From Streptomyces malaysiensis subsp. samsunensis (GTDB taxonomy: Bacteria; Actinomycetota; Actinomycetes; Streptomycetales; Streptomycetaceae): 64,000 nt of DNA. Below are positions 56,272 through 64,000 of this stretch, piece after piece (the stretch's first letter is position 1; every line of letters starts with the position of its first letter). The translations under genes and the position numbers were made by a program. The stretch is taken from positions 47,195 to 111,194 of the forward strand of contig NZ_JANIIC010000035.1 in NCBI RefSeq assembly GCF_024519315.1. Reading direction: 5' to 3'. The notes under the pieces are model-generated. The model was not told the origin of the DNA. It saw only the letters and a list, made by a program, of their open reading frames with translations, and ran no database searches.

Positions 56272-56643
56272 ATGCTGACCATCGGTTCCGTGGTGCTGGG
56301 CGTCTCGGACGTCCGGCGCGCGGCGGCGTTCTGGACCCGGGCGCTGGGATACGTCCCGCGCGGGGAGATCGAGGACGACTGGGTGGTGCTGGTGCCGGCG
56401 GACGGGCGCTCCGGACCCCGGCTGTCGCTCGGCCGCAGCGACACCCCCGTCCAGGGGCGCCCGCGGGTCCATCTGGATCTCTACGCGGGGGACGCGGACG
56501 ACCAGGCCGCCGAGGTCGAGCGGCTGGTGTCCCTCGGCGCCCGGCGGGTCCGCTGGGAGCTCTATCCGCCGGACGCCGATTTCATCGTCCTCGCCGACCC
56601 CGACGGAAACCGCTTCTGCGTCATCGACACCGGACGCGGCTGA
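56272..56643 (+). CDS. VOC-family (glyoxalase/bleomycin-resistance fold) protein
   Basis: This is a 123-aa vicinal-oxygen-chelate protein with two beta-alpha-beta modules: VVLGVSDVRRAAAFWTRALG, then HLDLYAGDADDQAAEVERLV and a C-terminal IVLADPDGNRFCVID. Potential metal ligands include the His of RVHLDLY and the final region. Members are lyases, dioxygenases or drug-binding proteins; the role is undefined. The ATG at 56272 has no strong ribosome site and may be leaderless. Confidence 0.9.
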   Translation: MLTIGSVVLGVSDVRRAAAFWTRALGYVPRGEIEDDWVVLVPADGRSGPRLSLGRSDTPVQGRPRVHLDLYAGDADDQAAEVERLVSLGARRVRWELYPPDADFIVLADPDGNRFCVIDTGRG

Positions 56644-56750
56644 CGGCGGCTCCCGGCCCGCGACCGCCGCGGCCCGAAACTCTCTGGACACCCGCCGCCC
56701 GGCCGGGGAGGGTTGGCGCAGCCCACCTCTGACCTCCAAGGACCCGTCTG

Positions 56751-58205
56751 ATGAGTGCTCATCCGCTGCCCACCAGCACCCCCGCCGCCGAGGGCGTGGA
56801 CGCGCGGGGCGTCCACGCCTTTCTCGACGCCGTCGAGGGCGCGCCGGACCTCGAGCCGCACAGTCTGATGATCCTGCGCCACGGCCGGCTCATCGCCTCC
56901 GGCTGGTGGGCGCCGTACACGGCCGAGCGGCCGCATCTGCTGTACTCCCTCAGCAAGAGCTTCACCTCCACCGCGGCGGGGCTGGCCGCCGCCGAGGGGC
57001 TGCTGAACCTCGACGATCCGGTGATCTCGTACTTCCCCGAGTTCGAGGCGGAGATCACCGACCCGGGCAGCCGCGCCATGCTCGTACGCCATGTCGCGTC
57101 CATGGCCAGCGGACATATCGAGGAGACCGTGGACCGGGCGTTCGGCCTGGACCCGGCGGAGCCGGTGCGCGGTTTCCTGCTGCTGCCGCCGGATCGCGAG
57201 CCCGGCACCGTCTTCGCGTACAACCAGCCCGCCACGTACACGCTCGGCGCGATCGTCCAGCGGGTGACCGGGCAGTCGCTGACGGAGTATCTGCGGCCGC
57301 GCGTCTTCGATCCGCTGGGCATCGGCGAGACCGCCTGGCTCCAGGTGCCGGCCGGGCGCGACCTCGGCTTCAGCGGGCTGTTCGCCACCACCGACGCGAT
57401 CGCCCGGCTGGGGCTGCTGTATCTGCGGGGCGGCGAATGGGAGGGCGAGCGGCTGCTTCCCGCCTCCTGGGTGGACGAGGCGACGCGGCTGCGGATGCCG
57501 ACCGAGGAGGCCATGGTCAACGGCGCGGGGCCGGACTGGCGGCGGGGGTACGGCTTCCAGTTCTGGATCTCCCGCCACGGCTATCGGGGCGACGGGGCGT
57601 ACGGCCAGTTCTGCGTGGTGCTGCCCGAACACGATGTGGTGATCGCCACGACGGCGGACACGGAGCGGATGCAGGCGATCCTGGACGCGGTGTGGGAGCA
57701 TCTGCTGCCCGCGTTCGGCGACGCGCCGCTCACCGGCCGCGAGGACGAGGACGCCGCGCTGGAGCGGCGGCTGTCCCGGCTCGCTCTGCCGCCCCTCGCG
57801 GCGAAGGCCGCGCCGCTGTCGGACCCCGGCGCGTGGTCGGGCGCGGAGTTCGCCCCCGAAGGCGGCGCCTGCCCGGATCAGCCGACCCTGACGGGGGTCA
57901 CCGTGGCCGAGGACGGCTCCGGCGGGTGGAGCGTCTCACTGACCGAGGAGGGGGCCCGGCTGGACCTGGGGTTCGACGCGGCGGGGTGGCGGGTCCACAC
58001 CGGGCCCGAGGCACCCGTTCCCACGGCGGTGAGCGGGGGCTGGACGGACCCGGACACCCTGACCGTGGACGTGGCGTTCCTGGAGACCCCGCACCATCTG
58101 GTGGTCACCTGTTCCCTCGCGGAGCGTGTCTTCACCGCGCGGTGGCGCACGATGCCGCTGCACCGCGCACCGCTGCACGTCATGCGCGCGCCACGGCCGC
58201 GTTGA
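56751..58205 (+). CDS. Serine hydrolase, beta-lactamase/class C (AmpC-like) family
   Basis: This is a 484-aa beta-lactamase-fold hydrolase. The SxxK motif is LLYSLSKSFTST, the YxN-type Tyr lies in FAYNQPATYTLGAIV, and the HxG-type region reads SRHGYRGDGAYGQF. A ~130-residue C-terminal domain (DUF-like beta region, DPGAWSGAEFAPEGGACPDQ) follows. There is no signal peptide, so it is a cytoplasmic esterase/amidase of the EstB type rather than a secreted beta-lactamase. The ATG follows an unclear ribosome site. A strong hairpin follows the gene. Confidence 0.92.
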   Translation: MSAHPLPTSTPAAEGVDARGVHAFLDAVEGAPDLEPHSLMILRHGRLIASGWWAPYTAERPHLLYSLSKSFTSTAAGLAAAEGLLNLDDPVISYFPEFEAEITDPGSRAMLVRHVASMASGHIEETVDRAFGLDPAEPVRGFLLLPPDREPGTVFAYNQPATYTLGAIVQRVTGQSLTEYLRPRVFDPLGIGETAWLQVPAGRDLGFSGLFATTDAIARLGLLYLRGGEWEGERLLPASWVDEATRLRMPTEEAMVNGAGPDWRRGYGFQFWISRHGYRGDGAYGQFCVVLPEHDVVIATTADTERMQAILDAVWEHLLPAFGDAPLTGREDEDAALERRLSRLALPPLAAKAAPLSDPGAWSGAEFAPEGGACPDQPTLTGVTVAEDGSGGWSVSLTEEGARLDLGFDAAGWRVHTGPEAPVPTAVSGGWTDPDTLTVDVAFLETPHHLVVTCSLAERVFTARWRTMPLHRAPLHVMRAPRPR

Positions 58206-58237
58206 CCCGTTCCGTCCGTCTGACAAGGTGGGGCCCT

Positions 58238-58269
58238 GGTCCGGGCCGGGGCGCTCCCCGGCCCGGACC
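58238..58269 (+). terminator. Hairpin terminator (14-bp stem)
   Basis: GGTCCGGGCCGGGG and CCCCGGCCCGGACC pair perfectly around CGCT, 33 bp after the serine hydrolase stop. Confidence 0.9.
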
Positions 58270-58301
58270 CTCTTGCCGACGGACCGCGGAACGAGGCTGA
58301 G

Positions 58302-58877
58302 ATGCGCGAGAGCGACGCGCCGGGCATGGACGAGGGCCTGGGCATACGGAGGGATGGGCCGGGCGAGCGGCGGCATCCGGCGGCGGGCGGGACGTCCGGG
58401 GGCACGATGTGGCTGCTGCGGACCGACGGCGGCCTCGACCGGCCGGACCATCCCCTGTTCATGGGCGCGCGGCGGGTGGGCCGGGAGAGACCCGGCGCCG
58501 CCGTGATCGTGGACCTCTCACAGGTCCGGGAGATCACGGCGGACGGGAGCGCGCCCCCGAGGCGGCCCCCGCGCTGCCGTTCCTGCCGGATGTGCGGCCC
58601 GGTGAGGTCAACCGCGGCACGGTGGTGAGGAGCGTCCTGGGCCGGGCCATGGAGGCCCGAGGTCAGGCACGGCCTGACCGAAGCGGAGACCGCGGCCCTG
58701 CTCGACCTGGCCACCCGGGCGGGGCTGTGGCTGGAGTGGCATGAGCGCACGGTCGTGCTGGACGCCCTCGAAGACCTGCACCAACGCGCCCTGGGCGCGG
58801 CTCCCCGGCCGTCGTCCCCTGAGATTCCTCACCAGTCTCTTGAGAGTCCTCCCGAGGGGTACTCGCCGGGGTCGTGA
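58302..58877 (+). pseudogene. Frameshifted gene of unknown family
   Basis: Coding-like sequence moves through three frames: TMWLLRTDGGLDRPDHPLFM to VDLSQVREITADGS (first frame), then PEAAPALPFLPDVRPGEVNR to RSVLGRAMEARG (second), then GLTEAETAALLDLATRAGLW, LEWHERTVVLDALEDLHQRA to a TGA at 58877 (third). Each piece shows good codon use only in its own frame. I infer two indels, near 58555 and 58665, or sequence errors. The protein is unrecognised. It lies 36 bp upstream of the unnamed helical family gene. Confidence 0.55.
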
Positions 58878-58913
58878 CAGCGCTGCTCGGGGCCCGGCGT
58901 CGGGAGGACGACT

Positions 58914-59441
58914 ATGGCTGCACCGGCCGCGACCCGCTCCGGCGGCATCCACGCACAGCCGTGGCTCGGCATCTACCTCAACGACCACCTGGCCGCCGCC
59001 GCGGCAGGGGTCGGGGTGGCCCGCCGGATGGCCCGGAAGCACCGGCACTCGGTCTACGGCGGCGAGCTGGCGAGGCTCACCACGGAGTTCGTCCAGGACC
59101 GCAGGTCACTGCTGTGGTGCATGGTCTCGCTCGGCATCCCCGTCCGCCACACCAAGCTCCGTGCGGCGCTGACGGCCGAGCGCGCCGTACGGCTGCCATC
59201 GCGCGGCCGGCGGCAGCGCACCGGGGTGAACACACTGGTGGGGCTGGAGGCGCTCCGGATGGGTGTGGAGGGCAAGGCGCTGCTGTGGCGCTCACTGCTC
59301 GCCGTGGCCGTCCATGACACCCGGCTCCAGACGGGCCGCCTCTCCGAGCTGCTGGAGCGGGCCGGGAACCAGCTCACCGCCTTGGACTCGCTGCACTCCC
59401 GGACCACCTCGGCACTGATCTCGCCCGAGGACCCGGCGTAG
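58914..59441 (+). CDS. Unnamed helical protein (family A, copy 2)
   Basis: This is a 175-aa paralogue of the protein at 43352-43891: LGIYLNDHLAAAAAGVGVAR, YGGELARLTTEFVQDRRSLL, GMEGKALL-type GVEGKALLWRSLLAVAV and TGRLSELLERAGNQLTALDS align in order. The spacing is conserved and the ends are variable. It is mostly helical with no signal peptide or membrane segment. The ATG has GGAGG 6 nt upstream. Unlike copy 1, no MBL gene follows; neighbours are a frameshifted gene and a DUF5133 gene. Confidence 0.85.
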   Translation: MAAPAATRSGGIHAQPWLGIYLNDHLAAAAAGVGVARRMARKHRHSVYGGELARLTTEFVQDRRSLLWCMVSLGIPVRHTKLRAALTAERAVRLPSRGRRQRTGVNTLVGLEALRMGVEGKALLWRSLLAVAVHDTRLQTGRLSELLERAGNQLTALDSLHSRTTSALISPEDPA

Positions 59442-59602
59442 ACGGACGTGGCCGGCGTTTCCTCGGCGCCCGGCCGAGCGCCCCGCCGCACCGCCGCACC
59501 TGATCCCCATGTGACGTACGACCAACGGAAGGACGTACATGGCCCCGGGCCATTCGGGTACACGGCTGGCGTCACCCCGTCGGCTGAGAAAGGACCACTG
59601 CC

Positions 59603-59851
59603 GTGCTGATGGCCCACCCGGTCGTACTTCAGAACCTCATCGAGCAGTACGAGACGCTGCGGATGCTGCACGCCGAATCGGGCGGCACCGAGGTACGACA
59701 GCGGATGGACGACCTCGCCTACACCCTGTGCGTCTCCACCGGTACCAGGGATGTGGACGCCGCCCTCATCGCCGCCCGGCACCAGCTGCCGGGCGCACGC
59801 GTCGAGGACGACTCGGCGCTCGCCGCCGGGGCGGGCACACCGGGCGGCTGA
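59603..59851 (+). CDS. DUF5133 family protein
   Basis: This is an 82-aa protein typical of Streptomyces DUF5133: MAHPVVLQNLIEQYETLRML, DDLAYTLCVSTGTRDVDAAL, IAARHQLPGARVEDD. The function is unknown; family genes occur in several copies per genome and often sit near regulatory genes. The GTG start at 59603 follows AGAAAGGACC; an internal ATG two codons on is possible. The 161-bp upstream region shows no strong motif. Confidence 0.9.
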   Translation: MLMAHPVVLQNLIEQYETLRMLHAESGGTEVRQRMDDLAYTLCVSTGTRDVDAALIAARHQLPGARVEDDSALAAGAGTPGG

Positions 59852-59889
59852 GCCCGCCGCGCCACCCGCGGTGAAGGCGCCGCGCCGGA

Positions 59890-60792
59890 TCAGCCCTCGA
59901 CCCCCCGTGCCATCTCGGAGAGGTCCATGGTCTGGTTCGCCGGCGGCGCCTTCACCGTGACCGGCTCATTGAGTCCGGAGAAGGTGATGGTCATGTCGAG
60001 CGGGCCCTTGTCCCCGTCGCCGCGCATGCGGAACCGCTTGGTGTGGCCGTCCCCGTCGATCCACATGTCCATGGACAGCCGGTCGACCCCCATCTCCTCG
60101 TACGCCTTGAGGCTCTTCTCGCGGCGCTCGCGGCTCGCCGCGTCCTCGTCCTTCAAGCTCGCACGCATCTGGTCGAGGGTGATGGTGCCCCGGTAGTGCG
60201 TGGTCCGCACCCCGTCGATGGTCTCCTCGCCGACCCGCTTCACATCGTGGGCGCCGGAGAGGAAGGCCGAGTCGTCGGCCGGGTTCTTCTCGGCCTGGCG
60301 GGAGAGCGAACCGCCGCCCAGCGCACCGGTCACCTTCTCGCCCAGCGCCGAGAGGTCCAGCTTCAGCCAGCTCTTTCCCTTCAGCTCGGCGGCGGCCTCC
60401 TTGCCCCCGTCGAGGTACATCACCCCGTCGAGCAGCCGGATCTCCACCGCCGCGTCGGTGCCCTGGCCGACCGCGCGCATCGTCATCCGGACCGCGACCG
60501 GCTTGGTGCTCATCGCGGCCTCGCCCTCGATCCGCCCGTCCTCGGGGGTGCGTCCGCTCATCCGGTAGCGGAACGAGGTGAGCTTCTCGCCCTTCCTGGC
60601 GGCCGCGCGCACGGCCGCCGCCGGGGCCATCCGCACCTGCTCCGAGGACTTCTCCCCCGCCTTGCCCGTCGGCTTCCCGTCCGCCCCGGACGACCCGCAG
60701 CCGACCGCACCACCGCAGAGCAGCACGGCGGCGAGAACAGCACCCGCCGCACGGGCACCCTTGCCATGTCCCCCATATACGACCATGGCCAT
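59890..60792 (-). CDS. LppX/LprG-like or DUF1396-type lipoprotein
   Basis: This is a secreted lipoprotein of 300 aa. A signal peptide ends in a lipobox-like GGAVGCGSS. The mature domain (~55-290) has the pattern of actinobacterial LppX_LprAFG/LolA-like proteins: KLTSFRYRMSGRTPEDGRIE, YLDGGKEAAAELKGKSWLKL, GEETIDGVRTTHYRGTITLD and DMWIDGDGHTKRFRM. Such proteins carry lipids or sense the envelope. The ATG at 60792 (MAMVVYGG) is preceded by a G-rich ribosome site. It is divergent from the GAF regulator. Confidence 0.88.
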   Translation of the reverse strand: MAMVVYGGHGKGARAAGAVLAAVLLCGGAVGCGSSGADGKPTGKAGEKSSEQVRMAPAAAVRAAARKGEKLTSFRYRMSGRTPEDGRIEGEAAMSTKPVAVRMTMRAVGQGTDAAVEIRLLDGVMYLDGGKEAAAELKGKSWLKLDLSALGEKVTGALGGGSLSRQAEKNPADDSAFLSGAHDVKRVGEETIDGVRTTHYRGTITLDQMRASLKDEDAASRERREKSLKAYEEMGVDRLSMDMWIDGDGHTKRFRMRGDGDKGPLDMTITFSGLNEPVTVKAPPANQTMDLSEMARGVEG

Positions 60793-61060
60793 ATACCCCA
60801 CCCCTTGCAGAACTTCTGTTCGTTTCGCTGTGATCCGGGACAGTACCAGCAGCGAACGACAACCGGCTCCCGACGGCCGTGCGCAGGCCCTGCGCCGTAC
60901 CCGGGGCGAGGGAATGACGGCTGAGGCCGCCCGCCGTCGGACGGCTTCGCGACAGCAACCGCCGCCGCCCAACTCCAAGGTGGCAGCTGCCGCCAGACGC
61001 CTTCACTACAATTGCGGAGCAACGAAGCCGTGCTCCCGCAAAGGCTGAAGGCTGCCCTCC

Positions 61061-62368
61061 ATGCATACCCAGCACCCACGTGACGCCGGTCCCCTGGCCG
61101 CGCTGAGTCCCGCGGAATCGGCCCGTCTCATGGCGGTGATCCGCGAGGCGACGCTGAGCCGGGGACGGCTTCCGCTGCCCACCCGCCCGGTGATCGGCGC
61201 GTCCTGGGACCGGATGCTGCGCCTGGGCCTCGACCCGGATCACGGCCGCGCCCCGCGCCCGTTGGGCCTGGACGAACTGGAGCTGCGGCGGCGGCAGACC
61301 CGGCTGGCCGAGGTGCTGCCCACGCTGCGCAACGGACTGCTGGAGACGGCCGAGGCGGCCGGCCACATCATGATCATCGCCGATGCCGAGGGCCGGATCC
61401 TGTGGATCGACGGCCATCGGGGCGTGCGCCGGCAGGCCGATGGCATCGCGTTGGTGGAGGGTTCGCACTGGGCCGAGGACATCGCCGGGACCAGCGGAAT
61501 CGGCACCGCGCTCGCGGTGAAGTCGCCCGTGCGGGTGCACTCGGCGGAGCACTTCGTGAGCGCCTTCCACACCTGGAGCTGTGCCGCCGCCCCCGTCCAT
61601 GACGGACGGGACGGACGGCTGCTGGGCGTCGTCGACGTCAGCGGCCCCGCCGGGACCGCCCATCCGACGGTGCTCTCCCTGGTCACCGCGACCGCCCGGT
61701 GGGCCGAGGGCGAACTGCGCCTCGCCCACAGCCGGGAGCTGGAGGGCCTGCGCGCGATCGCCGCCCCGCTCCTGGCGCGGATCCACGGCAAGGCCGTCGT
61801 GGTCGATCAGCACGGCTGGATCGCCGGGGTCACCGGGGTGACCCCGCGTGAGCGGCGGCTGTTGCTGCCGAAGGCGCCGTACGACGGGCCGGTCTGGCTG
61901 CCGGCGCTCGGCGCGTGCGCGGTGGAGCCGCTGCCCGGCGGCCATCTGCTGCGGGTGCTGGACGGCGAGACCGCCGAGGGGGGCGGTCCGGCCGGCTGGG
62001 GCGATCTGCTGCTGGACGTACGCCATCCGCACCGCTGGGCCCTGACCTTCTCGGGCCCCTCGGGCACCTGGACGCATCAACTCAGCGCCCGCCAGGCCGA
62101 GGTGCTGCTGGTGCTCGCCGCGCACCCCGAGGGGCGCACGGCGGCGCAGCTGGCCCAGGACCTGTTCGGGGACCCGACGCGGACGGTGACCGTGCGGGCC
62201 GCGATGTCCCGGCTGCGCGGACGCGTAGGGGCGGTGCTGGCGCACCGCCCCTATCGGATAGCCGACAGCGTCCGCATCGACGTGGCCGCCCCGGACCGCC
62301 CCGCCGACCTGCTCCCCTTCAGCTCGGCCCCGGCCGTCTCCCACCTGCGCGGGCGGCATACGTTCTGA
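61061..62368 (+). CDS. GAF-domain transcriptional regulator
   Basis: This is a 435-aa regulator with an N-terminal helical region (~15-90, RPVIGASWDRMLRLGLDPDH), typical of GAF activators related to AcoR. A GAF sensory domain (~95-205, IADAEGRILWIDGHRGVRRQ; GTSGIGTALAVKSPVRVHSA) and a C-terminal winged-helix-like domain (~335-400, LSARQAEVLLVLAAHPEGRT, VRAAMSRLRGRVG) follow. There is no sigma-54 ATPase domain. In Streptomyces such proteins often control dehydrogenase genes; the target is not evident here. It is divergent from the lipoprotein gene. Confidence 0.9.
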   Translation: MHTQHPRDAGPLAALSPAESARLMAVIREATLSRGRLPLPTRPVIGASWDRMLRLGLDPDHGRAPRPLGLDELELRRRQTRLAEVLPTLRNGLLETAEAAGHIMIIADAEGRILWIDGHRGVRRQADGIALVEGSHWAEDIAGTSGIGTALAVKSPVRVHSAEHFVSAFHTWSCAAAPVHDGRDGRLLGVVDVSGPAGTAHPTVLSLVTATARWAEGELRLAHSRELEGLRAIAAPLLARIHGKAVVVDQHGWIAGVTGVTPRERRLLLPKAPYDGPVWLPALGACAVEPLPGGHLLRVLDGETAEGGGPAGWGDLLLDVRHPHRWALTFSGPSGTWTHQLSARQAEVLLVLAAHPEGRTAAQLAQDLFGDPTRTVTVRAAMSRLRGRVGAVLAHRPYRIADSVRIDVAAPDRPADLLPFSSAPAVSHLRGRHTF

Positions 62369-62376
62369 GGCTCGGT

Positions 62377-62452
62377 TCTCCCCCGGCCACCGCCGGGAGG
62401 CACCCCCGCCGGGGCGCTCCAGTCTCCCCCGGCCACCGCCGGGAGGCACCCC
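62377..62452. repeat. Two copies of a 30-bp hairpin-forming repeat
   Basis: A 30-bp unit (TCTCCCCCGGCCACCGCCGG plus GAGGCACCCC) occurs at 62377-62406 and again, identical, at 62423-62452. Each copy folds as CCCGGC/GCCGGG. Similar units are scattered between genes in many Streptomyces genomes. It lies between the convergent stops of the GAF regulator and aspA and may act as terminator. Confidence 0.85.
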
Positions 62453-62504
62453 GGCCGGAAGACCCAAGCCTCCGGAAGCGCATCGGGTCCCGAAAAGGTG
62501 CGCG

Positions 62505-63905
62505 TCAGCTGCGGCCCGCGACTTCCTCCGGGCGCAGCACCCGGGCCAGGCGGTCGGCGGGCAGCAGGCCCTTTTCCAGGACGAGTTCGGCCACGCCGCG
62601 GCCGGTGGCGAGCGCCTCCTTGGCGATGCTGGTGGCCGCGCTGTAGCCGATGTGCGGGTTGAGCGCGGTGACCAGGCCGATGGAGTTCTCCACGGAGGTG
62701 CGCAGCCGCTCGGTGTTGGCGGTGATACCCGCGACGCACCGCTCGGCCAGCACCAGGCAGGCGGCGCGCAGATGGGTGACGCTCTCCGAGAGGGAGTGCA
62801 GGATGATCGGCTCGAAGGCGTTGAGCTGGAGCTGTCCGGCCTCGGCGGCCATCGTGATGGCGACGTCGTTGCCGATCACCTCGAAGGCGACCTGGTTGAC
62901 CACCTCGGGGATCACCGGGTTGACCTTGCCGGGCATGATGCTCGAACCGGCCTGCACCGGGGGCAGGTTGATCTCGTTGAGCCCGGCCCGCGGGCCGGAG
63001 GAGAGCAGCCGCAGGTCGTTGCAGCTCTTGGAGAGCTTGACGGCGATGCGCTTGAGGACGCCGGAGAGATGGACGAAGGCGCCGCAGTCCTGCGTGGCCT
63101 CGACCAGGTTGGCGGCGGTGACCAGCGGCAGGCCGGTGATGGCCGCGAGGTGGCGGCGGGCGGCCTCGGCATAGCCCTGGGGGGCGTTGAGGCCGGTGCC
63201 GATGGCGGTCGCGCCGAGGTTGATCTCATGCACCAGCTCGGCCGCCTCCAGCAGCCGGCTCTGGTCCTCCTCCAGCATCACGGCGTACGCCGAGAACTCC
63301 TGGCCCAGCGTCATGGGCACCGCGTCCTGGAGCTGGGTGCGCCCCATCTTGAGGACGTCGCGGAACTCCTCGGCCTTGGCGGCGAACGCCTGGCGCAGCG
63401 TCTCCATGGCCGCGTGGAGCCCGCGGACGGCGATGATCGTGGAGACCTTGACGGCGGTCGGGTAGGCGTCGTTGGTGGACTGGCTGAGGTTGACGTCCTC
63501 GTTGGGGTGGAGGTGGGCGTAGTCGCCCTTCTCATGGCCGAGGAGTTCCAGCGCCCGGTTGGCGATCACCTCGTTGGCGTTCATATTGGTCGAGGTCCCG
63601 GCGCCGCCCTGGATCACATCGACGATGAACTGGTCGTGCAGGGCGCCCCGGCGTATCTCCTGGCAGGCGGCGGCGATGGCGTCGGCCTTCGGCGAGCCGA
63701 GCAGCCCGAGGTCCTCGTTGGCGCGGGCGGCGGCCTCCTTGACCGCGGCCAGGCCGCCGATCAGGTGCGGATAGGCGGAGATGGAGGTGCCGGTGATGGG
63801 GAAGTTCTCGCCGGCGCGCAGGGTGTGGATGCCCCAGTAGGCGTCGGCGGGGACGTCGCGGTCGCCGAGCAGATCGTGTTCGCGGCGATGAGCGGTGGCA
63901 GTCAT
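62505..63905 (-). CDS. aspA: Aspartate ammonia-lyase
   Basis: This is a homotetrameric lyase (466 aa) that converts L-aspartate to fumarate and ammonia. The fumarase/aspartase signature GSSIMPGKVNP is intact. The N-terminal substrate motif GGAGTSTNMNANEVIANRAL and the central LSQSTNDAYPTAVKV also match aspartase. The length is normal. The ATG at 63905 begins TATAHRREHDLLGDRDVP. It ends 35 bp from the end of the window-specific G tract's flank, so its promoter is probably lost in low-quality sequence. Confidence 0.95.
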   Translation of the reverse strand: MTATAHRREHDLLGDRDVPADAYWGIHTLRAGENFPITGTSISAYPHLIGGLAAVKEAAARANEDLGLLGSPKADAIAAACQEIRRGALHDQFIVDVIQGGAGTSTNMNANEVIANRALELLGHEKGDYAHLHPNEDVNLSQSTNDAYPTAVKVSTIIAVRGLHAAMETLRQAFAAKAEEFRDVLKMGRTQLQDAVPMTLGQEFSAYAVMLEEDQSRLLEAAELVHEINLGATAIGTGLNAPQGYAEAARRHLAAITGLPLVTAANLVEATQDCGAFVHLSGVLKRIAVKLSKSCNDLRLLSSGPRAGLNEINLPPVQAGSSIMPGKVNPVIPEVVNQVAFEVIGNDVAITMAAEAGQLQLNAFEPIILHSLSESVTHLRAACLVLAERCVAGITANTERLRTSVENSIGLVTALNPHIGYSAATSIAKEALATGRGVAELVLEKGLLPADRLARVLRPEEVAGRS

Positions 63906-63940
63906 GGCGTGGGGTCTTCCTCGGTTCTTCGGTGCGGGGG

Positions 63941-64000
63941 GGAGGGGCGGGGGGGGGGGGGGGGCCGGGGGGGGGGGGGGGGCGGCCCCCCCGGGGGGGC
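63941..64000. other. G-homopolymer low-complexity end, probable assembly artefact
   Basis: The final ~60 bases are almost only G with a few C. Nothing else in the window resembles this. It looks like unreliable base calls at the end of a contig or read, not biology. Confidence 0.85.

Noticed and set aside
59539..59874. Plus-strand frame starting MAPGHSGTRLASP before the DUF5133 gene
   Set aside because: It overlaps DUF5133 in another frame and becomes R/P-rich; DUF5133 is clearly recognisable.
59966..62467. An 833-codon minus-strand frame spanning the lipoprotein and GAF regulator genes
   Set aside because: It crosses two genes on opposite strands and has shadow-type composition; the true genes there have a lipobox and GAF motifs.

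Overview
The window is actinobacterial chromosome, almost certainly Streptomyces or a close relative. GC content and third-position GC are very high, GTG and TTG starts are common, and TTA codons are rare. Gene types typical of the genus are present: DUF5133, SpoOM, LCP, MmyB-type XRE regulators, a CYP157-like P450 and Zn-free ribosomal protein paralogues. The last ~60 bases are a near-pure G tract, so the window probably ends at a contig edge. No rRNA, tRNA, CRISPR array, transposase or prophage was seen; this is accessory chromosome with many small regulator-plus-enzyme units.

Layout. 1-5.8 kb (minus): FtsX/MacB-type ABC exporter, LuxR-type response regulator and histidine kinase, then a trypsin-like secreted protease whose two ends look damaged. 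6-9.1 kb (plus): an ExxR-less P450, then an LLM flavin oxidoreductase with its FMN reductase. 9.1-17.3 kb: small redox units (tautomerase, SDRs, aldo/keto reductase, DUF2255), a collapsed GH54 arabinofuranosidase gene, a TTA-containing DEDDh exonuclease and a dienelactone hydrolase. 17.3-20.2 kb: a bla locus with the gene order of the Streptomyces cacaoi blaB-blaA/blaL system. 20.3-29.8 kb: TauE/SafE exporter with LysR, Rrf2 with an old yellow enzyme, a GH5 mannanase/cellulase with FN3 and CBM2 behind a perfect CebR-type box, a DksA-like protein, a D-Ala-D-Ala carboxypeptidase, an esterase, and a chimera of two truncated genes. 29.9-33.6 kb: an LCP ligase, a GlsB-type membrane protein and a second MmyB-type XRE/SDR pair whose shared promoter holds seven contiguous 11-bp repeats.

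33.7-39.0 kb: MFS exporter, GT1 glycosyltransferase and UDP-glucose 6-dehydrogenase face a TetR regulator. This reads as a glycosylate-and-export, perhaps glucuronidation, unit. 39.0-47.8 kb: amidase, DUF6817 with LysR, a leader peptide ahead of a SpoOM gene, a helical protein of unnamed family coupled to an MBL-fold hydrolase, a GT2 enzyme and an APC permease.

47.8-54.9 kb is a metal-homeostasis island: two ArsR sensors with complete alpha-5 metal sites, a P1B-4 ATPase, a CDF exporter, and the cysteine-free ribosomal proteins S18, L31B, L33, L28 and S14 with a CobW-like protein that has lost its P-loop. A Zur-type box lies in the divergent L33/L28 promoter. 55-64 kb: a 3-hydroxyisobutyryl-CoA hydrolase whose start lies in a repeat of GTG codons, VOC protein, serine hydrolase, a frameshifted gene, a paralogue of the unnamed helical family, DUF5133, a lipoprotein, a GAF-domain regulator and aspartate ammonia-lyase.

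All functions are inferred from reading the sequence; no database search was run.
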